37,762 bases of DNA from an uncultured Planctomycetota bacterium (GTDB taxonomy: Bacteria > Planctomycetota > Planctomycetia > Pirellulales > Thermoguttaceae). The stretch is taken from contig ONJR01000057.1 of NCBI GenBank assembly GCA_900318195.1, positions 1 to 37,762 on the forward strand, in the 5' to 3' direction. The notes below the pieces were generated by a model. That model made no database searches. It was not told the DNA's origin and worked only from the letters and a program-made list of their open reading frames with translations. Shown here in pieces: positions 9,292 to 18,001 of this stretch. The translations under genes and the position numbers were made by a program. Positions within the stretch are counted from its first letter, which is position 1. The number at the start of each line of letters is the position of its first letter.

Positions 9292-9321
9292 TTGAAATAG
9301 AGAAGAAATATCGATTATACT
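9292..9321 (+). promoter_or_regulatory. Putative promoter of porin gene 9488
   Basis: TTGAAA (9292-9297) and TATACT (9316-9321) are separated by 18 bases; the register TTATAC gives 17. This implies a leader of about 160 bases before the ATG at 9488. The 9265-9487 gap is AT-rich and shows no extra gene. Confidence 0.5.
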
Positions 9322-9487
9322 GTTTATACTGGCAGCGCAGAAGAAAATCTTTGAAAAAGGAACATTATAAAGAAGGTTTTGTTCGTTTTTGTTGTGCTGA
9401 AGAGTTCACTATCGCCGATTAATGGGAAAGATTCGATTGTGCAGTTTTGCGCTTGATCGAGATATTCCCCTTGAAGGTGATAGAGAG

Positions 9488-11356
9488 ATGAAAAAGAGCT
9501 TCTATTATAAATTGACGCTTTTAAGCGTATTGTCAGGGATGGCGTTCGCGGGCGGTAGCGCTAGTCTTTTCGCCCAGCAAGCTCCATCGATTTATCGCGG
9601 AGTACTTCCCTCCGACACGCTTGCCGAGCTGGAGGAAGACGAACTGGACGCGACGCCCGCTCCCACGATTGAGAACGGCTATCACGTCGCGACGCCTGTT
9701 ATGTTCTATGGGTTAAATGTAGAACTGGACGAACCAGCCGCAGATCCGGAGGCAGTTTCGCCGATTACGGAGACCGCGCAACAGGTTGCCGATAAGGCTC
9801 AGGAGTTGGTCGATAAAGCCAGGACTATCGTTGCGGAAAGTCAAGCGAGCGACGCCGCTCAACAGCCGGTTGAGCCGACGCTTGGAACTGAACCGACGCT
9901 AGAAGCCGAGCCAACGCTGGAAGCCGCTCCGGCGCCTACTGCTACACATGAGATCGACGCGGCTATTTCGGAGGCGCCTAGTCCCGTAGCGACCGACGTC
10001 GTTGCCGATGCGAACGCCGTTGTCGCCGACGTGAACGCGGCGCTTGATCCGAATTTTAACGTCGAACAATTCCGCGCCGAATTGGACGCCTTGCGCGCGG
10101 AAACGAGCGATCTGCGACAGATGCTCGCGAATCAGGATAAGAAATCGAGCGCTATAACGCCTAAAAAGGCGACTGATAAATTTTCCATCAAATTCCGCGG
10201 TCAGCTCAAGATGGACGGCGCTATTGTTACGCAGAACGATCCTGCGCGCGAAAACTTCGGTGAAGCGCGCAATTCGGTCGGCGTGCGCGACGCTCGTATC
10301 ATGGCGACCGGCGAAGGCTACGGCGGGTGGTTGCAGTACAACCTAGGATTCTCCTTTAACGACAATATAACGTTGCGGCACGCATATGTGCGCGTTAAAG
10401 ACACGAAGGTCGGCGATATTACGTTCGGACACTTCTTCGTTGAATCTGGTATGGAGAGCGTTCAGACGAACTACGACCGCGTCTTTACGACGGTCGACGA
10501 GACTGAAGGCGTCTTTGCGCTCGGTCGTCGTCTGGGTATGTCGGTTACGCATTACGGCGCGGATAAGCGTTCGCGCGCTTTCTTCGGGTTATTTGCGTCC
10601 GCTAGCATAGCGTCGGCTCCCGAGCGTTTGAACGGCGAACACTGCGGTATAATTTTGGACACGCGCTATACGACGACCCCGATCTTTATGGAAGATACGA
10701 ACGGCTTCACGCGCGAAGTGTTGCATTTGGGCGGTAGCTTTTTCTGGCTTGACCCTGCTTCGACCGCTCCGTTGGCAACGCGTACGCGCGGTATGGGTTG
10801 GACGGGCTCGAATCCTTACTTGATTTCTGGTATTCTTCCGCTACACGGTCGCAACTACTCGGTTACGGCGGTCGAGGCTGCGTATCAGAAAGAGGGCTTT
10901 TGCCTCATGGGCGAAGGTTATTTGCGCTCGGTGGAACACGGACGCAATGCTTACGGGACGACGGTTTCCGCGCGATATATGCTGACGCCGAATGCGACGC
11001 GCACCTATAACCGCACCGACGCGCGCTTCGCCAGCGTTAAAATGGCGGACGATCAACTCTTCCTTGACCCTGCTCATCGCATGATCGGCGGTAACTTGGG
11101 CGCGTGGGAAGCGGTTGCGAAATGGGAATGGGTCGACGTGCGCGATATGAGCGACGCGATTAGCGACGTAACGATGACGGCGCCGCCTATTCACGGAAGA
11201 GTACAGCGCGCAGTCATTGGCGCCAACTGGTTCTGGAACGAGCAGGTTAACTGGGCGTTCAACTGGGAACACGCGTTCGTCGACGCAAAACAGGGCGCTA
11301 AGAAAGTTGCGGGCGATTTCGACACGCTCGTCATTCAAACCTCGCTATTCTTCTAG
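9488..11356 (+). CDS. Outer-membrane porin-like protein, paralog of 14497-16005
   Basis: 622 residues from the ATG at 9488, which is directly followed by a signal peptide (MKKSFYYKL, then a hydrophobic core ending in LFAQQ). An upstream in-frame ATG at 9422 would hide this signal behind 22 charged residues. Residues about 60-190 are Ala/Glu/Pro-rich with a short repeated motif (EPTLEAEPTLEAAP). A coiled-coil-like helix follows (ELDALRAETSDLRQML), then a beta-rich barrel of about 400 residues ending in a terminal Phe, as in outer-membrane beta-barrels. The layout of coiled coil then barrel resembles OprP/OprO-like phosphate-selective porins and planctomycete porins; the substrate is unknown. 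The barrel shares long near-identical blocks with the porin at 14497, including VESGMESV and a C-terminal NWFWNEQV segment followed by FNWEHAFVDAK. Confidence 0.8.
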   Translation: MKKSFYYKLTLLSVLSGMAFAGGSASLFAQQAPSIYRGVLPSDTLAELEEDELDATPAPTIENGYHVATPVMFYGLNVELDEPAADPEAVSPITETAQQVADKAQELVDKARTIVAESQASDAAQQPVEPTLGTEPTLEAEPTLEAAPAPTATHEIDAAISEAPSPVATDVVADANAVVADVNAALDPNFNVEQFRAELDALRAETSDLRQMLANQDKKSSAITPKKATDKFSIKFRGQLKMDGAIVTQNDPARENFGEARNSVGVRDARIMATGEGYGGWLQYNLGFSFNDNITLRHAYVRVKDTKVGDITFGHFFVESGMESVQTNYDRVFTTVDETEGVFALGRRLGMSVTHYGADKRSRAFFGLFASASIASAPERLNGEHCGIILDTRYTTTPIFMEDTNGFTREVLHLGGSFFWLDPASTAPLATRTRGMGWTGSNPYLISGILPLHGRNYSVTAVEAAYQKEGFCLMGEGYLRSVEHGRNAYGTTVSARYMLTPNATRTYNRTDARFASVKMADDQLFLDPAHRMIGGNLGAWEAVAKWEWVDVRDMSDAISDVTMTAPPIHGRVQRAVIGANWFWNEQVNWAFNWEHAFVDAKQGAKKVAGDFDTLVIQTSLFF

Positions 11357-11383
11357 TCGCAGCTTGAATTCTGCAAACAAGAA

Positions 11384-11417
11384 CGGCGCGTTGGATCGTA
11401 TGTGATTCAACGCGCCG
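11384..11417. terminator. Shared hairpin terminator between convergent porin and Sel1 genes
   Basis: CGGCGCGTTGGA pairs with TTCAACGCGCCG: 12 bp with one G-T pair and a 10-base loop. It lies between the stop of the porin (11356) and that of the Sel1 protein (11444), so it could serve both strands. Confidence 0.6.
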
Positions 11418-11443
11418 ACGCTTATTGCAAAGGGCAAACTAAT

Positions 11444-14191
11444 TCACTTGCGCCCTTGGTTCTCCTGCGCTTTGGCGAACCACTTGTCAGCTTCTACGGA
11501 ATTCTCTTCAACCCCGTCGCCGTATTCGTAGCGTAGCGCGAGCTCTTGCGCCGCTTCCGCGCTACCCGCTTCAGCAGACTCGCGTAGTAAAGCGAGCGCT
11601 TCCTCGATATTTTGTTCGACGCCGAAGCCGCGCGCGTAACTTTGACCCAAGCTGAACATCGCGTCTGCGTTTCCCTGTTCCGCCTCGTTCTGCGCCCAAA
11701 GGATCGCGTCGAAGGCGTCGGTCTGATCAACGAGCGGGGAAGACTCGTCGAGCGCTTGGTAGCGTTCAGAAGCTTCCGGATCGGCTTCCAGCGCCTTTTC
11801 TCGTAAGGCCGCCGCTTTCAGCTTGTTGACCTCGACCCCAAGTCCGTGTTCGTAACACAGCGCCTGGCAGAAGATTCCCGCGCCGACCCCTTGTGCCGCC
11901 GTCTTTTCAAAGCAGGCGTACGCTTCACGAAGGTCGCGCTTCGACGTTTTACCGGAGACCAAACGATATCCGAGGCGTAAGAGCGCGTCCGTGTTAGAGT
12001 GTTCTGCGCTCATGCGTAGCCACTTTAACGACTTCGACTTGCTACGAAAGACCCCAAATCCGCGATCATAGCACATCGAGACGAACAACATGGCGTCGGA
12101 ATTGCCAAGTTCGGCTGAACGTTTAAACCATTTAACCGCTCTGCGCCCGCTCTTCTTGACGCCACGACCGACTCGATACGCGTCTCCTACGTACAACATG
12201 GCGTGTTGGTCGCCCGCTTCGGCGGCGCGCAGTAGATAATTGAAACCTTTAACCTTGTCTTGGTCGCAGTCGATTCCATGGCTATATCTCTGCCCAAGGT
12301 GTACCAGCGCGCTTAGTTCGCCGTGTTCCGCCGCGCGCTCCATCCATAGGGTCGCCTGCTCTGGGTCGCGTGCGGTTCCGCGGCCCTGAAAGTAGCGACA
12401 TCCGAGATTATACATCGCGAGAGGAACTCCTTTCTCCGCCGCGCGCGCCGTCCATTCTGTCGCGCGCTGTTCGCTGAACGGAACGCCGACTCCCTCCGCG
12501 TAACAACGTCCAAGATTGAACATTGAATAGGAAAAACCTTTGTCCGCCGCTCGTTGGAGATAATGCGGCGCCAACGCGCGTACGTCTGCGCCTAAGGTTC
12601 CAAGATAGAGCTGTACCCCGTAATCGTTTTCCGCTATTGTAAAACCGCAATTCGCGCTTTTGCGTAACCACTTGAGCGCTTCTTCCTTATTCGCCTCGAC
12701 CCCGCGACCGTAGAGATAAGTTATGTAAAGATTAAACGACGCTCGCGGGTCGTCCAGTTCAGCGCCGCGCATGAGCCAGTTTATACTCTCTTCCACATTG
12801 CGCTCAACGCCAATTCCCTCTGCGTAACAGTATGCCAGTCCGTTTGTCGCCGGACCATAGTCATGCTCGCCCGCATAAAGAAACCATCTAAACGCTTCCT
12901 CGGGATTGCGTTTGACTCCGTTGTTTCCCAGTAAGAGGTACCCGAGCTGATATGCCGCCTTGTAACGTCCGCGCTCGGCGGCGGCTTGCCATAACTCTAT
13001 TGTTTGCGAGGGGTCCTTTTCAACCCCATCGCCATAGAGATAGCACTGTCCCAAATAGTAATAGCCATTGACAGAGTCCTGATCGGCGGCGAGCTTGAAC
13101 CATCGAGCGCTTTCAACCAAGTCGCGCTCGACCCCGATCCCGTCGTGGTACAGCGCGCCGACGCAAAAGAGCGCCTCCTTATCGCCCGCTTCAACCGCTT
13201 TCATCATCCATTCAAACGCTTGACCCCCGTCGAATTCGACTCCTTCGCCTAGTCGGTATTTGACGGCGACCCTGCGCATGGCGTCTCTGTCGCCCAACTT
13301 CGCTAATTTAAGCGTCCAATTGAACGACTCCGTTGCGTTCCTTTCGACGCCTTCGCCCGTGTCGTAGCAATTGATAACGGATCGTATTGCGGCGGGATGG
13401 TTCAGTTTCGCGGCTCCAAGGAAGAGTTCAAACGCTTTGATAAAGTTCGACTCAACCTGATTGCCGACGACGTAAAGCCCTCCTAAATCGTACATAGCCG
13501 GAGCGAGACCTGCTTGTGCGGCGCACTTGAGCCAGAATAACGCGCGTTCTGGATTCGGCGCGACTCCGTCTCCCTTAGAGTAATGCTGAACGAGGTTGTA
13601 CATTGCCTCGGCGATTCCGTTACTCGCCGCGCGTTCGTAATACTGGATTGCTTTCTCAAAATCCTGGTCGACTCCCTGACCTTTAGCGTACATGACGCCT
13701 AATTTAAAATAGGCGTTTAACAACTTGTGTTCTGCCGCGCGATTGTACCACTCAAACGCTTGTGCATAGTCTTGCTCTACGCCTAAGCCGCTGTAGTAAC
13801 AGGTTGCCAAACCCAAAAAACCGCTAGGATGACCAGCGAGCGCCGAGTCGCGATACCAGCGGAAAGCTTCGTCATGGTTTAGTTCTACACCTTGACCATT
13901 TAAGTAGCAGGTCGCCACGCAAAACATACCCTGTGCGTCGCCAAGTTGTGCGGCTCGTAGAAACAATGGGTACGCGGCGTCGTAATTCTGATCAACACCC
14001 AATCCTTGCGCGTAACACAGACCCAACGGCAAATTGGCTTGCTCGACTCCCGCGTCAACCGCCTTTGAGAGCCAATAGAACGCCTGATCAGGATCTCTTA
14101 TAACCTTGCGTCCGAGAAAAAACTCGTTCCCAAGCTCGAACATTGCGTCAGGGTCGCCCGATTGGGCTCTTTCTAATAACGAATTGAACAC
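11444..14191 (-). CDS. Sel1-like repeat protein (about 25 repeats)
   Basis: 915 residues made almost entirely of about 25 Sel1-like repeats of 36 residues, an alpha-solenoid related to TPRs. The repeat core is A-x3-LG-x-x-Y-x-x-G-x-GV followed by A-x-x-W-x-x-x-A-A-x-x-G. No signal peptide or membrane segment is seen, so a cytoplasmic scaffold is most likely. Sel1 proteins usually mediate protein-protein contacts; the partner here is unknown. The start is GTG at 14191, preceded by a purine-rich AAGAAGA stretch; no upstream in-frame ATG is evident. A few repeats around residues 640-800 are more basic (KKSGRRAVKWFKRSAE, SKSKSLKWLRMSAE) and could form a different contact surface. It lies on the opposite strand between two porin paralogs. 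Confidence 0.93.
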   Translation of the reverse strand: MFNSLLERAQSGDPDAMFELGNEFFLGRKVIRDPDQAFYWLSKAVDAGVEQANLPLGLCYAQGLGVDQNYDAAYPLFLRAAQLGDAQGMFCVATCYLNGQGVELNHDEAFRWYRDSALAGHPSGFLGLATCYYSGLGVEQDYAQAFEWYNRAAEHKLLNAYFKLGVMYAKGQGVDQDFEKAIQYYERAASNGIAEAMYNLVQHYSKGDGVAPNPERALFWLKCAAQAGLAPAMYDLGGLYVVGNQVESNFIKAFELFLGAAKLNHPAAIRSVINCYDTGEGVERNATESFNWTLKLAKLGDRDAMRRVAVKYRLGEGVEFDGGQAFEWMMKAVEAGDKEALFCVGALYHDGIGVERDLVESARWFKLAADQDSVNGYYYLGQCYLYGDGVEKDPSQTIELWQAAAERGRYKAAYQLGYLLLGNNGVKRNPEEAFRWFLYAGEHDYGPATNGLAYCYAEGIGVERNVEESINWLMRGAELDDPRASFNLYITYLYGRGVEANKEEALKWLRKSANCGFTIAENDYGVQLYLGTLGADVRALAPHYLQRAADKGFSYSMFNLGRCYAEGVGVPFSEQRATEWTARAAEKGVPLAMYNLGCRYFQGRGTARDPEQATLWMERAAEHGELSALVHLGQRYSHGIDCDQDKVKGFNYLLRAAEAGDQHAMLYVGDAYRVGRGVKKSGRRAVKWFKRSAELGNSDAMLFVSMCYDRGFGVFRSKSKSLKWLRMSAEHSNTDALLRLGYRLVSGKTSKRDLREAYACFEKTAAQGVGAGIFCQALCYEHGLGVEVNKLKAAALREKALEADPEASERYQALDESSPLVDQTDAFDAILWAQNEAEQGNADAMFSLGQSYARGFGVEQNIEEALALLRESAEAGSAEAAQELALRYEYGDGVEENSVEADKWFAKAQENQGRK

Positions 14192-14369
14192 GGTTTTCTT
14201 CTTTCTTCTCGTATTTCATCATTTTGCGCGCAAGCCTAATTGACGCTCGTGCGCTAACAGTCTTTACCACTATTATAAGCTTTAGCAACTACGGCGCCAA
14301 CTTGAAGAGGTATTTTTCAGCAACTTACCTAATGCGAGTTCGGTCGAAGCGTTGAAGCGAGAAAGATAA

Positions 14370-14398
14370 TTGACAAAAGTATACTTTTTTAATATGCT
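14370..14398 (+). promoter_or_regulatory. Strong putative promoter of porin gene 14497
   Basis: A consensus TTGACA (14370-14375), a 17-base spacer and TATGCT (14393-14398) give a leader of about 90 bases. The 14192-14496 gap is AT-rich and also must hold the leftward Sel1 promoter, which I cannot place. Confidence 0.65.
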
Positions 14399-14496
14399 TT
14401 TTACTATTCGATGAATCTCGAGTTCAACATTTGTCGATAAACAATCTGTCCCACAATGATTGTTAGTGTTTTGTAATATGAAAAGGATTTCACCCT

Positions 14497-16005
14497 ATGT
14501 CGAGCATTATAAATCATCGTAGGACGCGTTCTCTTGCCGCTGTCTTGACGTGCGTCGCTTTGTTAGGCGGAGTCTCTGCCTCTGCCGTCGCCCAAGTTTC
14601 AGTATATCTCCCACCGGACGAAATGGACGTTTCCGAGACGTCCGAAGTCGTTCTCACTCCCGTGATGGAAGAAGGGAGCGAGAGCGCGCCGCCGCCGTCC
14701 GTCGGCGAGGGCGCTGACTCTGGGGATGCGCTCGCCAATTTTGAGCGACAACTTGCTAGCCTTCAGGCGCGAATGGAACAGATGCAGGTCGATTTCGCCG
14801 AGGAAAAGACCAAAAACGCAAAGAAGAAGGACAAGTTCAATCTACCGTTTAATACGAAAGTTGGCGGTCAGCTTCGTCTGGACGGGGTCTACATTTCTCA
14901 AGACGAGGACGCGCTTGCAAATTTCGGCGACGTCGGTAATTCTTTGGGCGTTCGCGACCTCCGTTTAACTTTTGGCGGTTCTAGCTACGGCAATTTGCAG
15001 TATGCGGTCGCGTTTACCGTCAATAACACGATAACGTTCCAGGACGTCTGGCTCCGCGCGTCGGACACTCGGTATTTCGGGGACATTACGGTTGGCAACT
15101 TCTACGTCGAGTCTGGCATGGAGAGCGTTGAAACGAACTGGGATCGCGTCTACGCAATGACGGACGAGGGCGCCGCTATGTTCCGACTTGGACGACGACT
15201 TGGCGTCTCTTCGCAACTTTTTGGTTCAGATAAGAGGTCTCGAGCTTTCTTTGCGATTTTTACCGCTTCCAATTTAGCGACGCAGCCGCACCGGATTAAC
15301 AACCAAGATAATCCAGGCGTTGTTCTTAATGCGCGTTTAACGGCGGCGCCGATTTTACAGGAAGATGAAGACGGTTACACGCGCGAAGTCTTCCACGTTG
15401 GCGGCAGTTACTTCTGGCTCAGTCCTGCGAAGGGCGCGAATTTAAACCTTCAAACAACCGGGCTCGGTTGGGCAAGCTCTAATCCTCGCTTCCTCTCTGG
15501 CGCTATTCCGCTCAACGACGGCGCGTATTCGGTAACGAATATTGAGGCTGCGTACCAGCATGAGGGCTTTGCGATCACAGGCGAAGGCTATTTCTGTTCA
15601 ATTGCTAACTTTGGCGACTCTTACGGTACAACGATAGCGACGCGTTGGTTACTTACGCGTGGCGTAACACGCAGGTACAATCGTCAAGACGCGCGATTTG
15701 GCATGGTGAAAATGCCGGACGACATGATCTTCCTCGATATTAAGAATCGTATGATCGGCGGCGGGCTCGGCGCGTTTGAAGCGCTTGCTAAATGGGAATG
15801 GGTTGAAGCGAACAATCTCAAAGCCGTTTCCGACGCGACATACGGTAGCGTCAACCGAGTCGTAACTGGCGCCAACTGGTTCTGGAACGAGCAGGTCTAT
15901 TGGACGTTTAACTGGGAGCACGCTTTTGTCGATGCAAAGAGGAACGGTTCAGATCAAAAGGGAGAGTTTGACACGATCATAGTGCAAGGTTCGCTTAAGT
16001 TTTAA
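14497..16005 (+). CDS. Outer-membrane porin-like protein, paralog of 9488-11356
   Basis: 502 residues with a signal peptide (hydrophobic core then ASAVAQ), a short acidic/Ser linker, a coiled-coil helix (FERQLASLQARMEQMQ, about residues 85-103) and a beta-rich barrel ending in LKF. AAAAGGA lies at good spacing before the ATG. Blocks shared with the 9488 porin include LGVRDxR, DITxGxFYVESGMESV, DKRSRAFF, YTREVFHVGGSYFWL and the NWFWNEQV segment near the C-terminus. The 9488 paralog differs chiefly by a longer Ala/Pro/Glu linker. The likely role is uptake of small solutes across the outer membrane; OprP-like is the nearest family I recognise and substrate specificity is not predictable. It has its own strong promoter, so it is probably highly expressed. 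Confidence 0.8.
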   Translation: MSSIINHRRTRSLAAVLTCVALLGGVSASAVAQVSVYLPPDEMDVSETSEVVLTPVMEEGSESAPPPSVGEGADSGDALANFERQLASLQARMEQMQVDFAEEKTKNAKKKDKFNLPFNTKVGGQLRLDGVYISQDEDALANFGDVGNSLGVRDLRLTFGGSSYGNLQYAVAFTVNNTITFQDVWLRASDTRYFGDITVGNFYVESGMESVETNWDRVYAMTDEGAAMFRLGRRLGVSSQLFGSDKRSRAFFAIFTASNLATQPHRINNQDNPGVVLNARLTAAPILQEDEDGYTREVFHVGGSYFWLSPAKGANLNLQTTGLGWASSNPRFLSGAIPLNDGAYSVTNIEAAYQHEGFAITGEGYFCSIANFGDSYGTTIATRWLLTRGVTRRYNRQDARFGMVKMPDDMIFLDIKNRMIGGGLGAFEALAKWEWVEANNLKAVSDATYGSVNRVVTGANWFWNEQVYWTFNWEHAFVDAKRNGSDQKGEFDTIIVQGSLKF

Positions 16006-16060
16006 CCCGTAAGCGAGCGGGCGCATGATCGACGAATAGCCAAACGTCTTGAAACGAAAA

Positions 16061-16091
16061 GTGCGCGCAAATCTTTATGATTTGCGCGCAC
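16061..16091. terminator. Shared hairpin terminator between porin and lipoprotein genes
   Basis: GTGCGCGCAAATC and GATTTGCGCGCAC form a perfect 13-bp stem with a 5-base loop. On the minus strand it is followed by TTTT, making a classic terminator 37 bases after the lipoprotein stop; it also lies after the rightward porin. Confidence 0.75.
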
Positions 16092-16127
16092 CAGAGCGTT
16101 AGGCGTTCATCAACGCGACGATTGGAA

Positions 16128-16649
16128 TCAGGTCTTGCCTCCGCTACCAACCGAGACGTTTACTTTCGCGCCGACGTCGAAACTTGCTTCGGCGCCAGCC
16201 GTCGTAACTTCGATCGAGGCGGGAGTCGTGCCGAACGACTTGTAGTTCGTGTCGACAGTGTCCGCTTGCTGGGAGTTAAACTCTTGGACTTTTTTGTCGT
16301 ATTCCGCTTTCGCTACGGGATCTTCAGGCGGAGTTCCGAGATCCATCTCTGGGACAAAGACCTTCGAGATGAGAACCTTAAACTTACCCGCTGGCGCGCC
16401 GACGAATTTCCCGTCGGTTTTAACTTCCACGACTCCTTGCGCGTTTGTAACGCCTCCGACGGAGAAGCGTAGTTGACTCGTTTCGTCGGCTAGTATGACG
16501 GTCGCTCCTTCGAGCGGTTGTCCGTCCTGAATTACGCTAATCTTGCAAGGATACAGCTCGGGGAGATCCGCCGGTTTTTCAATCCTATTACAACCGCAGA
16601 ATGTAATGACAGCGAGCGCGCAGAGAACGCTCAAGATTGCTTTACGCAT
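16128..16649 (-). CDS. Small lipoprotein with carboxypeptidase-regulatory-like domain
   Basis: 173 residues with a short signal and a lipobox-like FCGC, giving a probable lipidated Cys20. Residues about 34-100 read as a transthyretin-like/carboxypeptidase regulatory fold (CKISVIQDGQPLEGATVIL, then GVTNAQGVVEV). A Lys/Gln-rich insertion and a Gly/Ser-rich end follow. Planctomycetes frequently carry such a lipoprotein directly after a DUF1559 gene, as here, where the DUF1559 stop is only 20 bases upstream, implying one operon. Its function is unknown; an envelope-surface role with its pseudopilin-like partner is inference. Confidence 0.85.
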   Translation of the reverse strand: MRKAILSVLCALAVITFCGCNRIEKPADLPELYPCKISVIQDGQPLEGATVILADETSQLRFSVGGVTNAQGVVEVKTDGKFVGAPAGKFKVLISKVFVPEMDLGTPPEDPVAKAEYDKKVQEFNSQQADTVDTNYKSFGTTPASIEVTTAGAEASFDVGAKVNVSVGSGGKT

Positions 16650-16669
16650 AAAAGACTCCTTGTGCCGGA

Positions 16670-17764
16670 CTAGTTGAACGTAGCGTTTTCACCGCCGCCC
16701 GGCGTGCCGAGCGCGCCCCAGACGCCGTACGGAGACTTGCCGGAATTCGGACCCGCGCAAGTGTCGCGACCGTTTATGTTCGTACTAATCGTATCGGAAA
16801 TGAAGTGAACGGAACCGTCGGCAAAGCACGCGTTCACACCGCCGGAGTGGTTGCTCGTCGCCGAGCCCAGGCACCATACGTTGTCTCCCGCGCCGTTAGA
16901 GCAACTCGGAGAGTTCGGAGGAAGAACCGTATTGAAGCCGCCCGTTACAGGACGTCCGTCGCCGAACCAGTGTCCGCGCCAACTACCGCTACAGCCTTGA
17001 CGCATTTGAGTAGGATTCTCGGGATCCTTCGCGCTATTGAGGCAGTCTGCTGCGGAAGCAGGTCGCACTGGGTAGACGCCGCCCTTGATTCCAAGGTAAC
17101 CGTCGGAGGTCTGAGGATTGGAGACGGTTTCGCTTGCCGCAACGGTGTTGCTTGTGCCGTCGGTGATTGCCGACATTTTCTTAAACTTACCAGGCGTGAA
17201 GATCCCGCGCGATGAAATTTTCCACTGATCGCCGCCCACTTCCGAGTCTTGCAGTTGGTTGGCGTCAATTCCGTCGCCGTTGCACGCGATGTAGTTTGTG
17301 CGTCCTCCGCCGTTAAGACCGGGGTTAGACGAGTTGCCGTCTGACGGGCAAAGAATAGTGGAAATTGCGCCTTTCATGGCGTCGATCGATCCGCCTTCCC
17401 ATACCCAGGGACGACGATCAAAGATTTCCGTGTAGCGTTGACCCTGCTCCATGAACGGGAAGAGTTTGAAGGTCGCGGACCAGTTGTAGGTCCATTCGAC
17501 AGTGTTGAACTGTCCTCCGTAATTCCCGTAGACCCAGCTCATTGACGCTGGAAAAGCGCCGTTCGTGTCGTGGTAGTTGTGAAGCGCGATTCCCCACTGC
17601 TTGAGGTTGTTCGTGCACTGCATACGTCGCGCCGCCTCGCGCGCCGCCTGCACCGCCGGCAATAGGAGACCGATGAGAATACCAATAATCGCGATTACGA
17701 CGAGAAGCTCGACGAGAGTAAAGCCCGAGCGCTTATTGGTTCGCGAAATAAAGAAGTTTGACAT
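16670..17764 (-). CDS. DUF1559 protein with type IV pilin-like N-terminus
   Basis: 364 residues from an ATG at 17764 with AGAGG before it; an upstream in-frame start at 17818 would add a hydrophobic stretch before the prepilin leader and is less likely. The N-terminus has the prepilin peptidase signature ([19 protein letters not shown]), then [14 protein letters not shown] and [15 protein letters not shown], the planctomycete DUF1559 (SBP_bac_10) block. The C-terminal H-x9-DG motif is present as [12 protein letters not shown]. These proteins are amplified in Planctomycetes and a pseudopilin or secretion-related role is assumed, but the molecular job is unproven. It is the first gene of a two-gene unit with the lipoprotein. 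Confidence 0.95.
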   Translation of the reverse strand: MSNFFISRTNKRSGFTLVELLVVIAIIGILIGLLLPAVQAAREAARRMQCTNNLKQWGIALHNYHDTNGAFPASMSWVYGNYGGQFNTVEWTYNWSATFKLFPFMEQGQRYTEIFDRRPWVWEGGSIDAMKGAISTILCPSDGNSSNPGLNGGGRTNYIACNGDGIDANQLQDSEVGGDQWKISSRGIFTPGKFKKMSAITDGTSNTVAASETVSNPQTSDGYLGIKGGVYPVRPASAADCLNSAKDPENPTQMRQGCSGSWRGHWFGDGRPVTGGFNTVLPPNSPSCSNGAGDNVWCLGSATSNHSGGVNACFADGSVHFISDTISTNINGRDTCAGPNSGKSPYGVWGALGTPGGGENATFN

Positions 17765-17957
17765 AAAAACCTCTGTGATAACGATGCAAATCAAAAGGAT
17801 GTATAAACTCTGTATCACACGTTAGTACGAAAGATACAACGTCCGCATTCTATTGTTAAACGCCAAATACGTCAACGGGGGGCGAAGGACACTTCTGCAT
17901 TATACCGGCGATTTTACGCTAAATCGACCTTACAACCGGTCAGCCTTGACGCAATAC

Positions 17958-17992
17958 CGCACAACGAGCCGCGCTCAGGCGCTCCTTGTGCG
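17958..17992 (-). terminator. Possible hairpin after ftsK
   Basis: CGCACAA pairs with TTGTGCG, and inside it GAGC pairs with GCTC across one mismatch, 10-45 bases past the ftsK stop on the minus strand. There is no T-run. The 17819-18001 gap holds this and presumably the DUF1559 promoter, which I cannot define. Confidence 0.3.
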
Positions 17993-18001
17993 CAGATACA
18001 A

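Noticed and set aside
9331..9346. TGGCAG that might begin a sigma54 promoter before the first porin
   Set aside because: The GC dinucleotide required at -12 is absent at the proper spacing, while a good sigma70-like promoter lies just upstream.
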